The notes: generated by a model from the sequence alone, not told the origin. Positions 44,561 through 53,451 are shown, counted from the stretch's first letter. The stretch is 64,000 nt of DNA from Haloarcula sebkhae (GCF_014647415.1 NZ_BMPD01000004.1:124001-188000); one strand, 5' to 3'. Numbers and translations: made by a program.

Positions 44561-45178
44561 TCACTCAAACCGGCCGTTGAAGACGATTTCGTCTAGTGGC
44601 TTCCGACCACTCGGCTCTTCTCGCTCTTTGAGGTCGTCAGGTAGCGTCTCGGGGTCGGCGCGCTCACCGACGGCGACCATCGCCTCGGCGTCGAATTCAT
44701 CTTCGGGGACGCCCAGAGTGTCGTGAATTCGGTCCCAGTCGAAGCCTGCCATCGGATGAACAGCCAGCTCGCGCCGAGCACCTTCGAGAGCGAGATTCTG
44801 CCACGCAGCGCCGGTATCGAAAGAGCGCGTCACGGCGGGTTCATCGTTGTGGTCGAGGGTAACCTTCGAGAAGACAGCGATGAGTGCGCCAGCGTCGCGT
44901 GCCCAGGAGCGGTTGGCTTCGTTCAGCAGACCGAGGAAGGCGTCCCACTCGTCGTCTTCGCGGGTGGCGTAGACAAACCGCCAGTGCTGATTATTGAACG
45001 CGGACGGGGCCCAGCGTGCGGCTTCAAACAACGAATGGAGGTCATCGTCAGCGAGCGAGTCACCAGTCATCGCACGCGGTGACCAGCGATTGACAAAGAG
45101 CGGGTCGACGTTGTGGACCGGGTCACGGTGTTCAGCAACTTCGTCGTCAAGATTGTGGCCGATATTCGCCTGCGACAT
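44561..45178 (-). CDS. Nitroreductase-family flavoprotein
   Basis: This 205-residue protein is an FMN-dependent nitroreductase/flavin reductase homologue. The conserved FVNRWSPRAMTGD, LFEAARWAPSAFNNQHWRFVY and TGAAWQNLALEGARRELAVHPMAGFD are the FMN-binding and dimer segments. It would reduce nitro compounds, quinones or flavins with NAD(P)H. I use the ATG at 45178 and not the GTG at 45202. The upstream region carries an inverted repeat over the promoter and a 12-base direct repeat, which suggests regulated expression. Confidence 0.88.
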   Translation of the reverse strand: MSQANIGHNLDDEVAEHRDPVHNVDPLFVNRWSPRAMTGDSLADDDLHSLFEAARWAPSAFNNQHWRFVYATREDDEWDAFLGLLNEANRSWARDAGALIAVFSKVTLDHNDEPAVTRSFDTGAAWQNLALEGARRELAVHPMAGFDWDRIHDTLGVPEDEFDAEAMVAVGERADPETLPDDLKEREEPSGRKPLDEIVFNGRFE

Positions 45179-45203
45179 TATATATCGTCGTTCGGTTCCC
45201 ACG

Positions 45204-45227
45204 CTTATGTACTACTGGCAACATAAG
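45204..45227 (-). promoter_or_regulatory. Inverted repeat over the nitroreductase promoter
   Basis: CTTATGT (45204-45210) and ACATAAG (45221-45227) form a perfect 7-base inverted repeat with a 10-base spacer, centred about 37 bases upstream of the nitroreductase ATG. One arm provides a TATA-like CATAAG. A repressor bound here would block transcription factor access. Confidence 0.45.
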
Positions 45228-45231
45228 TACA

Positions 45232-45276
45232 ATCAGGTGACATCGATGTTATCTTCGGGTAATTATCAGGTGACAT
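45232..45276. repeat. 12-base direct repeat 33 bases apart upstream of nitroreductase
   Basis: ATCAGGTGACAT occurs at 45232-45243 and again at 45265-45276, a spacing of 33 bases or about three helical turns. Both copies are on the upstream side of the nitroreductase promoter, where an activator dimer pair could bind on one face of the DNA. Confidence 0.55.
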
Positions 45277-45419
45277 GGCATGAGATAGCACAGGTCTATA
45301 CAGCCGAGTAAATCAGGGTGCGACCGCTGTCATATATCCCAAATTGACACATCAGAGTCAGTTTACCCGGATCAGAATCGAGGAGCGCGTTTGAATCCCG
45401 ACTATACCCAGAGAGCTGA

Positions 45420-46745
45420 TCAGCGACCAGACGAAGGGGCACCGAGCGAGACGCCGGCAAGGAAGATGGGCAGGCCGGCGACCGCAACAGCGGCAGCGCT
45501 GGCCGTTGCCACGGGAATGAATAGCACTCCCAGCCCAAACGGCGCAGGCAGTATCGGGAGGACCGGCAGCATCGACAGCACGAACCCGATAGCGGCCGTC
45601 CTCATCGCTAACCGACGGTTCCCGTGACCGACTGCGTACCCGGCCGGGAGAAGCACAAACGCGGGTCCAAGAACTAACAGCGTTGACACCGGGAACGTGA
45701 ACCCACCTCCGACAACCATCGGCGCTGCCGCTATCGTCACTCCCAGCGCAATGCCTGCGCCGACTACTGCGCCGACGACGACCGTCCGATAGCTTGTGCG
45801 ATCACGGACACGCCGCTGTGAAAGTGCGATTCCACAGACGAACAGTGCAGTGCCACCGCCGAACAGCGGCGCTGCTGTGCCACCCAGCCGTATAACGCCC
45901 GTCGTTCCGAGAAGCGACAGGGCAGCCGCCAGCGCGCCGACGACCGCGAAAACGATGCCTGCGGAGTCCCGGACTCGTTCTAGATCCCAATCGAGCCAGG
46001 CGACGCCCCCGGCAGCAGCGCCGATCAAGAGGGTAAACACCGCTGCGGGGAGGGTGATGTATGCGAGCGCCTTCATCGCCATCACGGGACCGAGCAGTGT
46101 TCCGACTGCGAGCAGACTCAACAGCGGCCCAACGGCCGTATCACGGGGGATGAACGTCACGATACGCCCGTCGTTGAGTTCGGTCAGCGTCATCCGCTGT
46201 CCGTCGTCTGAGAGGGTTGCGCCGTCGATGGAGCTTCCGACCCGCATTCCGTCGGGAGCAACGACGACAAGCCGGTCAGCACCGAGGCCATCGAGGTTTC
46301 GATAGCCATAGGCTTCAGTGAACTCGCCAGTCCGGACCGTCCCGCCGACGGACCGCTCGGCGAAGTCAGCCTCGCGGTAGCGCAGCGTTATGACGCCGTC
46401 GCCAGAAACGTTCGCGCTCAGGAGTTCGGTGTCCCACATCGCTCTGTCGGCGATGGCAGTCCGGAGGCTCTCGTTTGCCTGAAGGCGTGCAACCCCCTCT
46501 GAATTAGACAGACGATTGTGGACGACCCACGTCGCGCTTCCGTTGTTGTTGACGGCGACGGTTGCGTTGCTGTGGGTGACAGTGACCGATACACCGTGGG
46601 ACTCGGCTGTCGATTCAAACGTCTCACCGCAGGCGTCACACAGCGGCCGCGGCGGCGGCGCTGCGCCAGCGGGCATGGCGATACAGAGGAGCGACGCACA
46701 GACCAGACAGAGGAGGGCAAGGTGGTGGAGTCGATGCGGGGCCAT
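45420..46745 (-). CDS. Exported multi-pass membrane protein with an N-terminal outside domain
   Basis: This protein of 441 residues has a signal peptide (LALLCLVCASLLCIAMPAGAA) and then an outside domain of about 180 residues that opens with CDACGETF. The remaining half has about eight hydrophobic helices. The domain contains SVTVTHSNATVAVNNNGSATWVVHNRL, an immunoglobulin-like look. I do not recognise a named family. The gene is divergent from the ABC exporter pair across a 367-base gap and could share regulation with it. Confidence 0.7.
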   Translation of the reverse strand: MAPHRLHHLALLCLVCASLLCIAMPAGAAPPPRPLCDACGETFESTAESHGVSVTVTHSNATVAVNNNGSATWVVHNRLSNSEGVARLQANESLRTAIADRAMWDTELLSANVSGDGVITLRYREADFAERSVGGTVRTGEFTEAYGYRNLDGLGADRLVVVAPDGMRVGSSIDGATLSDDGQRMTLTELNDGRIVTFIPRDTAVGPLLSLLAVGTLLGPVMAMKALAYITLPAAVFTLLIGAAAGGVAWLDWDLERVRDSAGIVFAVVGALAAALSLLGTTGVIRLGGTAAPLFGGGTALFVCGIALSQRRVRDRTSYRTVVVGAVVGAGIALGVTIAAAPMVVGGGFTFPVSTLLVLGPAFVLLPAGYAVGHGNRRLAMRTAAIGFVLSMLPVLPILPAPFGLGVLFIPVATASAAAVAVAGLPIFLAGVSLGAPSSGR

Positions 46746-47112
46746 GTCACATGTCTATCCTGTCATGTGTTAATAGATATCGATTACTCAAACAACGATT
46801 ATACAAACACGAACAGCACATGACACTTCGGCCGATACATCTCTGACAAGTATACCGCTCAATACATATCGCGTCCGCTATACCGGCCGTATTCAACTTT
46901 CGGGGGCGTCGGTGTGGGCGCCGGGCGGCAGGCATGTCATTCCCATCCGGTCGCTCAGGTCGTCTCGATCGCAAAGCCAGCCAAACAGGTGCTTGTTCAA
47001 CCGTTTCCCGTGTGCAGTGGACAATCCACGAAACGACTCTTGGACTATCTGGAATGTTCTTACCCAGTATAACAACTTATATCGACAGAACCACCATAGG
47101 AGGCAGAACGCC
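46746..47112. other. Divergent intergenic region before the ABC exporter
   Basis: This 367-base interval holds the promoters of the membrane-protein gene (minus) and the ABC ATPase gene (plus). It is A/T-rich at both ends; TATAACAACTTATAT lies near 47068-47082, about 35 bases before the GTG start. The middle (46900-47000) is G/C-rich and has a 98-codon minus-strand frame that I do not trust, because it crosses the promoter and the start of the ABC gene. Confidence 0.4.
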
Positions 47113-47862
47113 GTGACAGCAATCGAGATCGAGTCGCTCCGGAAGTCGTACGGTGACGTGACCGCGATAGCGGACCTCTCGCTCAACATCGACGATGGTG
47201 AGTTTTACGGACTGCTCGGGCCGAACGGGGCCGGCAAGACCACGACGATGGAGATTCTCACTGGGCAACTCAGTCCGGACAGTGGACAGGCAGCGGTACT
47301 CGGTGTCGACCCGGCAACGCAGCCAACAGCGGTCCGCGAACGAGCGGGGATTCTCCCCGAAAAGGAGTCACCGCCGAGTTTTATGACACCGCGCGAGTAC
47401 TTCGACTTCGTCGGTGCGATCCGAGATATGCCCGACGACGCGGTAACAGCGCAGACCGAGTCATGGGCCGACCGTCTCGGCTTTACTGAGAAGCTCGACA
47501 CACTGTCCTCGGACCTCTCGCGGGGCCAACAGCAGAAAGTGATGATCGCCGGCGCGTTCTTCCACGAGCCTGCTGTCGTGTTCATCGACGAACCGCTGGC
47601 GAATCTCGACCCGATCGTGCAGGAGCGGGTCAAGCGCTTCCTGCGCTCGTACCGGGACGCCGGCAACACGATCGTCGTCACTACGCACGACGTAGATGTC
47701 GCTGCCGAACTCTGTTCGCGGGTCGGCATCATGTACGGCGGCGACCTCGTCGCCGACGTCCGTCCGGCGGAACTCGATGCCGATGTAACGCTCCTCGACG
47801 TGTTTCTGGACAACGTCGACGCAACAGTGGACCAGGGAGCTAAACCGCTGACACATGAGTGA
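47113..47862 (+). CDS. ABC-2-type transporter ATPase
   Basis: This 249-residue ABC ATPase has Walker A GPNGAGKT (36-43), signature LSRGQ and Walker B VVFIDEPLANLD. It is of the drug/lipid/sodium export type (NatA/CcmA-like). The GTG at 47113 has a GGAGG ribosome site at 47099-47103. The long frame upstream is rejected because it runs through the promoter. The gene overlaps the permease gene by eight bases. Confidence 0.88.
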   Translation: MTAIEIESLRKSYGDVTAIADLSLNIDDGEFYGLLGPNGAGKTTTMEILTGQLSPDSGQAAVLGVDPATQPTAVRERAGILPEKESPPSFMTPREYFDFVGAIRDMPDDAVTAQTESWADRLGFTEKLDTLSSDLSRGQQQKVMIAGAFFHEPAVVFIDEPLANLDPIVQERVKRFLRSYRDAGNTIVVTTHDVDVAAELCSRVGIMYGGDLVADVRPAELDADVTLLDVFLDNVDATVDQGAKPLTHE

Positions 47863-49288
47863 CGGACGAGCGCGCAGGGTGTTTGTCGAGATGCTCCGTG
47901 AGGAGTGGCGACTCCACAGCCGGCTCTTCCGCGGCAGTCACTTCTCCCTGTTTCCGGTATTCATCTGTCTGCTCGTTGGTGGCGCAGCTAAACTTCTTGC
48001 TGTTACCGGGACCGAGACAAAAACCGTATTCGCCGGTCTCCACGCACTGGTGTTCGTCTTCGGGCTCCACACGGGGTCGATCGGCTTTGTGGGACGGGAT
48101 GCCCTCCGGAACCTCCTCGGTGACGTGACGCTGTTGGTGTTCTCTGCTCGCACACTCCCGCTATCGCAGAACACGCTGCTGGGACTGTTCGTCATCAAGG
48201 ACAGTGTCTACTACGCAGTGCTGTTTCTGCTGCCTATCTCTCTGGGAACGGTACTTGCAGTCCGAGATGCCGCCGGACCCCTCCTCGTCGCCGAGACTGT
48301 CTCCCTTCTGTGGACGACCCTGGCACTGACGTTCGTCTTCGGGATGGGAACGACGATTGCGGCCCTCGGTCTTGCTGGCCGCGGCGTTCCCGGATTGGCG
48401 CTACTCGCGGCCCCGCTTGTCGCAGTCGGTGCAGCACTGGCAAGTGGTGTCGATATCGTCTCTTACACCCCGTACGGCCTGTTTCTCGCCCAGACGCCCC
48501 TCCGGGTCGGCACGACAGTTACCGGTATCTTCGCCGTCTTTCTGCTGGGTGCAACTACTTTTGATGCGACCGCGCCCCGCCCTGCCCGAACGGTCGAACC
48601 GGCTTTTCGCCGCTGGTGGCGACGGATCGGTGACCCGGTTGCGACGAAGAGCCTGCTCGACATTCACCGGAGCGCAGGCGGGTTCGGGAAAGTCCTCTTC
48701 TCGGCGGCGGTGCTGTTCGGTGTCACCGCCGCGCTGGTCGATTTCGCCGGCCAGATCACGGGTGTGCAGCCGTCGACTGGTATCTCATTCGGTGCGATTC
48801 TCGGGCTCTCGGGATTTACGACCTACAACTGGCTCACCCAATCTGACGACGTAAACCTGTATTTCGCCCACCCACTCTCTGTGAAAGCCGTTTTCGCGGG
48901 GAAGTTCCGGGCGTTCCTCCTGCTCGGCCCGCTGGTCGGACTCGCGTTCTACGCACTCGCACTCGTCTGGCGTGGCGGGTCGTTCGCCGATGCTGTCGTC
49001 GGGGCCGTCCTACTCGTCGGCGTCGCCTGCTACATCTTCGGCACCACCGTGTACCTCACCGGCCTCTCGCCGAACGAGTTCCTCTTCGACACGGCCCTGT
49101 TCGCTGTTTTCGGCGCGGCAATGGTCCTCCCACTGGTTCCGATCCTCATCGCCGGGTTCGCCATCTCACCGCTTTCCGGGACCCTGCTTGCCGCGCTCGG
49201 TGGGTCTGGTGGCGTCTTGGGCGCTGTCGGTGTCGGCCTTTACCGTCGGTCGTTACCGAAGTGGTCGACGCGGTACCACCAGGCGTGA
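47855..49288 (+). CDS. ABC-2-type transporter permease
   Basis: This 477-residue membrane protein has about 12 helices in two halves separated by a cytoplasmic region near residues 245-280 (RPARTVEPAFRRWWRRIGDPVATKSLLD). Its ATG overlaps the 3' end of the ATPase gene by eight bases, and the two form an exporter. Substrate cannot be inferred. The second half resembles the ABC-2 family permeases more clearly than the first. Confidence 0.8.
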   Translation: MSDGRARRVFVEMLREEWRLHSRLFRGSHFSLFPVFICLLVGGAAKLLAVTGTETKTVFAGLHALVFVFGLHTGSIGFVGRDALRNLLGDVTLLVFSARTLPLSQNTLLGLFVIKDSVYYAVLFLLPISLGTVLAVRDAAGPLLVAETVSLLWTTLALTFVFGMGTTIAALGLAGRGVPGLALLAAPLVAVGAALASGVDIVSYTPYGLFLAQTPLRVGTTVTGIFAVFLLGATTFDATAPRPARTVEPAFRRWWRRIGDPVATKSLLDIHRSAGGFGKVLFSAAVLFGVTAALVDFAGQITGVQPSTGISFGAILGLSGFTTYNWLTQSDDVNLYFAHPLSVKAVFAGKFRAFLLLGPLVGLAFYALALVWRGGSFADAVVGAVLLVGVACYIFGTTVYLTGLSPNEFLFDTALFAVFGAAMVLPLVPILIAGFAISPLSGTLLAALGGSGGVLGAVGVGLYRRSLPKWSTRYHQA

Positions 49289-49456
49289 ACTGCAACGACA
49301 GTCGTCTGTGACGACGAACAGAACACAGCCTACCGAAATGTATCGGTAACGCGGTCGACGTGACCGAATACGGGCCCCGTGGTATCACTATCGCTGTCCT
49401 GCCCTGAATATATTCGCACAAAGGCTCTCCACGGTAGCGAGCGATCGATAGAGCGC

Positions 49457-49690
49457 ATGGCAGAACAGCAACTCGATCTTCGAGAGATTCCACCGCCGAA
49501 GCGACACCCGAAGATCTTCGATGCGTTCGAGGAACTGGACAGCGGAGAGGCACTGACGATAGTCAACGACCACGAACCGACGCCGCTCTATCACCAGATG
49601 GCCGCGGAGCGACAATCGTTCGACGCCGAGGGCTACACTGTCGACCGCATCGGTCCGAACGAGTTCATCGCGACCCTTCCGAAGAAGTAG
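49457..49690 (+). CDS. DUF2249 small protein
   Basis: This 77-residue protein matches DUF2249, with LDLREIPPPKRHPKIFDAF, then ELDSGEALTIVNDHEPTPLYHQM and a C-terminal strand. The fold is related to small TusA-like sulfur-carrier proteins, but the conserved Cys of TusA is absent. Haloarchaea carry several copies, often near respiratory or nitrogen-oxide genes; none is adjacent here. The ATG at 49457 is preferred over an upstream GTG. Confidence 0.82.
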   Translation: MAEQQLDLREIPPPKRHPKIFDAFEELDSGEALTIVNDHEPTPLYHQMAAERQSFDAEGYTVDRIGPNEFIATLPKK

Positions 49691-49709
49691 CCTGCGACCG
49701 AGGTAAAAA

Positions 49710-49753
49710 GCCGGCTACGCCGATTGAGTGAGGGTAGTCATTGCGTAGCCGGC
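49710..49753. repeat. Perfect 11-base inverted repeat
   Basis: GCCGGCTACGC (49710-49720) pairs with GCGTAGCCGGC (49743-49753) across a 22-base loop. It lies between the DUF2249 stop and the next gene start. Five A residues precede the left arm, so on the minus strand the hairpin is followed by T residues. It could be a transcript end, an RNA stability element or a protein site; none of these is proven. Confidence 0.55.
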
Positions 49754-49792
49754 GCGACAAAGCACTTACAAAGCGATGTAGAATCGACCTCT

Positions 49793-50668
49793 ATGGTCGC
49801 TGCCCGTCCTACCCGCGATCAGGTTCCGGCCCTGTTGTTAATACTGGCCGGCATCGGCATCGTGTTGTTCGCTGGCATCCAGATCTATGACTACTCCCGG
49901 ACTCAGCACACGTACTCCATCTCCGAACCTGACCGCGATATCTACCGGTACGGGGAACTCTCAGATGGTGGTCAGGAGTTGGTCAGGACAGCACACAATA
50001 CCTCCGGTGAAGCCGCAGTTTCCGGGGCGGAACTAGACGCAGCCACGGAGTTCCGTCCCGATTCTGGCCCGACCATCGTTGCGGTCGATGGAACGTATTA
50101 CTGTATTGATGCAGACCGCAGCCCTAGGGACGACGGGGGGACTGTGACTGGCGACAGGGGCTGTGAGAACCTCCTCTTCGGCACTGGTCCCGTCGTCCAC
50201 GACTTCGAGTCGCTGTCGCCACAGGCTCAGGACGTGGTATCGCAGACACTTGCTGACTCCGACCACGAGGTCGCAATCTATGGTGACTCACCGCCGGAGT
50301 TCGAGGGCGGCTCCGATGCCCCGTCGCTCAACGAGGGCATCTACTACATCCAGTACCAGGGGGAGTACTATCAACTCGATGTCGTTAGCAGGGGCGGTCT
50401 GGGCGTCGCGTTCCTGATACAGTTTCTGTTGTTCGCTGGCTTTGTTGGACTGTGTCTTGCGGTTGTCGGCGCAGTCAGTTTCTCCCGTCGACAGGTGTGG
50501 GTTCCGACGGTCCTGCTCGTCGGGCTGGCTCTGGTCCTCGGTCTGTTCGCTACCCGGAACGCCGACCTGCTGCCGCTTGAGTTCGTCCTCTTCGACCTCG
50601 CCATCGACTTCGTCATCATCGTCGGGGGACTTGTCGTCGTCTGGGTAGCGTATACCCGGCTGCGATAA
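49793..50668 (+). CDS. Haloarchaeal membrane protein of unknown function
   Basis: This 291-residue protein has one N-terminal helix (LLLILAGIGIVLFAGIQIYDY), an outside domain of about 160 residues and three C-terminal helices. The domain contains two similar halves with the pattern LSDGGQELVRTAH.../LSPQAQDVVSQTLA followed by YYCIDAD.../YYIQYQGEYYQL. This duplicated small domain occurs in haloarchaeal DUF7979-type proteins as far as I recall; the assignment is uncertain. The ATG at 49793 is preferred over an upstream start. Confidence 0.65.
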   Translation: MVAARPTRDQVPALLLILAGIGIVLFAGIQIYDYSRTQHTYSISEPDRDIYRYGELSDGGQELVRTAHNTSGEAAVSGAELDAATEFRPDSGPTIVAVDGTYYCIDADRSPRDDGGTVTGDRGCENLLFGTGPVVHDFESLSPQAQDVVSQTLADSDHEVAIYGDSPPEFEGGSDAPSLNEGIYYIQYQGEYYQLDVVSRGGLGVAFLIQFLLFAGFVGLCLAVVGAVSFSRRQVWVPTVLLVGLALVLGLFATRNADLLPLEFVLFDLAIDFVIIVGGLVVVWVAYTRLR

Positions 50669-50738
50669 TCCGAACGATCATCAGTGATCGCACCGCGGTT
50701 TCCGAATAGCTTTTATTTGTCAGTATTGGGACTGGGAT

Positions 50739-51548
50739 ATGGACCGTCGGACTGCGAGGCTACTGAACGGTGTGCTGGCGCTATGCTGTCTCGCGCTCGT
50801 CTTCACCGCTGTGTATCCGTTCACCACTGTTGACACCCACTCGAAGAACCCGGTCGACGAGCGATTCACGGTGCCGGAATCCGACGAATATCGGGCGACT
50901 GGAGCGATTCTCGCAGATAGTGAGACAGCGCTCGAATTCGAAGGCGCTGTGACTGCTGACGGCGGGCGCTACCTGTTCATTAACGAAGGGGCTGTCCGAA
51001 CCGAGCAGTTTCAGGCGTCGCCGGGTGACCCGGTCTACAGACGTATCGTTGTCGAGGATGGCGGCAGTACCGACCGCCGACGAGAGTGGATTCAGAGCGA
51101 TACTGAGCGGGAACTCCTCCGGGAAAGTCGGACTGACGACGCTGTTACGTTCATTGTCAAGCAGGACGCAACCGATCTGGCGGATGATGTCTCGGGAGCA
51201 GCGTCGGTCATCGTCAGGAGCCTGTACGTTCTCGGGTACAAGCAGGAAGCGGATACCACTCAGGGAGCGACCGTTTACGAGCCGAAAAACGGCTGGTACG
51301 AGGGAGTGGAACCGTACCATATCAATGGGGCCACGGGGAAAGTACGATCAATTGGCGACACGACTGACGTTCGATCCGCGACAGTTACGTGGGACCAGAC
51401 GAGACCAGCGGGGACGTATGCAGAACTTGCTCTGGTCAGACTGACAGGAGATGCGCCGAAAACATACGATCTCTCCTTCGAGTTCGAATCGGGCGAGACG
51501 ACAGTGAGTCGGCCGTCGTGGGTCACCGACAACCGTACTGAAGCGTAG
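50739..51548 (+). CDS. Exported or membrane-anchored haloarchaeal protein of unknown function
   Basis: This 269-residue protein has a hydrophobic N-terminal segment (LNGVLALCCLALVFTAVYPF) that serves as signal or anchor, then a beta-rich outside part. It shares direction and general layout with the preceding gene, 71 bases upstream, and may belong to the same surface function. There are no catalytic motifs and no family recognised. Confidence 0.62.
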   Translation: MDRRTARLLNGVLALCCLALVFTAVYPFTTVDTHSKNPVDERFTVPESDEYRATGAILADSETALEFEGAVTADGGRYLFINEGAVRTEQFQASPGDPVYRRIVVEDGGSTDRRREWIQSDTERELLRESRTDDAVTFIVKQDATDLADDVSGAASVIVRSLYVLGYKQEADTTQGATVYEPKNGWYEGVEPYHINGATGKVRSIGDTTDVRSATVTWDQTRPAGTYAELALVRLTGDAPKTYDLSFEFESGETTVSRPSWVTDNRTEA

Positions 51549-51777
51549 CGGACAGTCACAAGACGCGTCGTAGCGAAGGGCTCCTGTGTACGATTTGTAC
51601 GGAGGCGTCAGCCCTCGGCGAACCGTACAAGAATGAAGACTAAGCGCTATAGAGACTGAGGCTGCAGGCAGTAAAGTAGAACACTGATGTCGGCTTCCCC
51701 CTCCACGGGCTGAAAGTGTCACGTCTGCCGTGTGTATGGTCGGTTTTTATTTCTCTCCCTGTGAACGCTTGGACAGA

Positions 51778-52329
51778 ATGGCATCCTACGACGCGTTTGA
51801 CCCCGCCGTCGAAATCAACGGGCAAACGGTACTCACGATAGTCGAGGCGGCGATGGGGAAGTTCTCAGACGAGTACCGGGAACGGGCGCTAGCAGCGCTC
51901 GCTGCGGAGGGGATCACCGAACCGGCGGCTGACGAGTGGTACCCACAGCAGGCCTGGCTGAACGCGTTCGAGACGATTGCCGATGACCTGCAACCGCACG
52001 TCCTCGACCGGCTGGGCGAACAGATCCCGAGCGTCGCGGACTGGCTGAACGACTTTGAGACTGTTCCGGAGGGGCTCCAGTCGATAGACGAGGCCTACCA
52101 GCGCAATCACCGTGGCGGGGACATCGGGCAGTACCGCTTTGAATCCGTGGCGGAGCGGACTGGCGAGGTGACGTGTGAAAATCCGTATCCGTGCCCGTTC
52201 GACCGTGGCCTCATCCGTGGGGTTGCCCAGCAGTACGCACCGGTTGACGCGTTCGTTTTTATCGAGGAGACGGGCGATACGTGTCGGCGGAACGGGGACG
52301 ATGCGTGTACCTACACCGTCTACTGGTAA
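51778..52329 (+). CDS. V4R-like small-molecule-binding domain protein
   Basis: This 183-residue soluble protein has a C-terminal region TCENPYPCPFDRGLIRGVAQQYAP followed by GDTCRRNGDDACTYTVYW. This is the Cys-rich closing pattern of V4R/heme-NO-binding-like domains that bind ligands or metals. The middle is helical. A TATA-like TTTTTATTT near 51743-51751 lies about 30 bases upstream of the ATG at 51778. It ends nine bases before the convergent GbsR-like regulator gene. Confidence 0.62.
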   Translation: MASYDAFDPAVEINGQTVLTIVEAAMGKFSDEYRERALAALAAEGITEPAADEWYPQQAWLNAFETIADDLQPHVLDRLGEQIPSVADWLNDFETVPEGLQSIDEAYQRNHRGGDIGQYRFESVAERTGEVTCENPYPCPFDRGLIRGVAQQYAPVDAFVFIEETGDTCRRNGDDACTYTVYW

Positions 52330-52337
52330 CGCGGTGA

Positions 52338-52841
52338 CTACTGTTCGTAGGTCTCAAGCGCCTCGCGGAGTTCGGCAGCCGAGTACTCCGACGCGAGCTG
52401 TACGATCTCTTCTAGGTCTTCGTACGTCTCTCGGAGGTTCTGAATGGGCTCTTGCTCGCGAGCATCTGGGGGTACCTGCTCTTCCGCTCGGCGGATGGTC
52501 CGGAGCGTCGTCTGGACTTCCCGCTGGATGTATTGCTGGAACACGTCCTGCAGGATGAACCAGACCTCGCGTTCGGCCTCAAACTGGACGCGTCTGCCAC
52601 CGCCTGCAGACGACCTGCGGTGGATGAGTCCGATTCGCGATAGCGTCCGTGTGACGTTACTCACCGTCGATTTCGCGTAGCCAGTTTCTTCGACGAGTTC
52701 CGGGATGGAGAGGGTCCCCGATGCGAAGTACAGCACGCCGTAGATGCGCCCGGCACTTCGGCTGAGGCCGTACACCTCGGCCGATTGCTCCATCGATTCG
52801 ATGACGCGCTCGCGTGCAACCGCGCTGTCATCATCACTCAT
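52338..52841 (-). CDS. GbsR/MarR-family transcriptional regulator
   Basis: This 167-residue protein has a winged-helix domain in the first 90 residues (SRSAGRIYGVLYFASGTLSIPELVEETGYAKSTVSNVTRTLSRIGLI, wing RRSSAGGGRRVQFEAE) and a helical dimer region to the end. GbsR-type regulators often control osmolyte or envelope genes. It faces a second regulator gene across 136 bases that hold a perfect 20-base palindrome, a likely operator. Confidence 0.85.
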   Translation of the reverse strand: MSDDDSAVARERVIESMEQSAEVYGLSRSAGRIYGVLYFASGTLSIPELVEETGYAKSTVSNVTRTLSRIGLIHRRSSAGGGRRVQFEAEREVWFILQDVFQQYIQREVQTTLRTIRRAEEQVPPDAREQEPIQNLRETYEDLEEIVQLASEYSAAELREALETYEQ

Positions 52842-52929
52842 GCATCCGAACTGGCTGCCCTGTTTGCCGCGTGTCCTGCTGTGTCATATCTTCGGCTATT
52901 GCTTCCGTAAGTATTAAATTGTTTGATTG

Positions 52930-52955
52930 GTTTGTTCGGATTGAGCCGAACAAAC
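52930..52955. promoter_or_regulatory. Perfect palindromic operator between divergent regulator genes
   Basis: GTTTGTTCGG (52930-52939) and CCGAACAAAC (52946-52955) are a perfect 10-base inverted repeat with a six-base spacer. A TATA-like TATTAAAT lies near 52913-52920, so the palindrome falls at the predicted start of the plus-strand transcript. A dimer bound here would repress the plus-strand regulator gene and possibly act on the minus-strand one. Confidence 0.72.
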
Positions 52956-52977
52956 AGAAGCGAAATCCCTACAACCC

Positions 52978-53331
52978 ATGGCAAGCGTCTTCCCCCATCA
53001 CCCGCCGGTTGACTATGCACCCCGTGAACAGACGAACGTCGTAGTCAACGGTACCGAACCGACTGACGTCCTTCAGATTCTCTCGTCAGAGGCCGCTCAG
53101 GAGATACTGGGGGCGGTCAGGAACGAACCGCGGACCGCATCGGATATCGCCGACGCAGTGGACCGCTCGCTCCAGAGCGTCTCCTATCACCTCGACCGCC
53201 TCTGTGACGCTGACCTTATCGAACCCGCCGAAACGTGGTACTCGGAGAAGGGAACGGAGATGACAGTGTATGCCCTCGCCACGGAACGACTCGTCGTGCA
53301 GTTCGGTGACAGCACTGACCGGTCCGTGTAG
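52978..53331 (+). CDS. ArsR-like winged-helix regulator
   Basis: This protein of 117 residues has a winged-helix domain: ILSSEAAQEILGAVRNEPRTASDIADAVDRSLQSVSYHLDRLCDADLI, then a wing with EKGTEMTVYALATERLVV. It belongs to the HTH_20/ArsR type common in haloarchaea and lacks an obvious metal site. It is divergent from the GbsR-like gene, and the sugar-kinase-like gene follows in the same direction. The palindrome just upstream suggests self-control. Confidence 0.82.
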   Translation: MASVFPHHPPVDYAPREQTNVVVNGTEPTDVLQILSSEAAQEILGAVRNEPRTASDIADAVDRSLQSVSYHLDRLCDADLIEPAETWYSEKGTEMTVYALATERLVVQFGDSTDRSV

Positions 53332-53451
53332 TGTCACAGCTGTTTCGACCACTGCTGTAATTGGGGTTTGCAGACCGGATCGGATGGCTTTGTTTTCGCT
53401 GCCGAGGGAGCAGACAAACAGATCTATTGGACCTCCTTCCATACGCCGAAT

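Noticed and set aside
45385-45410. Possible tRNA T-arm (GTTTGAATCCCGAC)
   Set aside because: The flanking bases do not form the five-base T stem and no acceptor, D or anticodon arm can be built around it.
46893-47189. 98-codon minus-strand frame before the ABC ATPase
   Set aside because: It crosses the ATPase promoter and start, has no recognisable domain, and lacks a promoter of its own.
51475-51500. GTTCGAATC, a tRNA-like T loop
   Set aside because: It lies inside a protein-coding gene in frame (FEFESGE) and has no tRNA arms around it.
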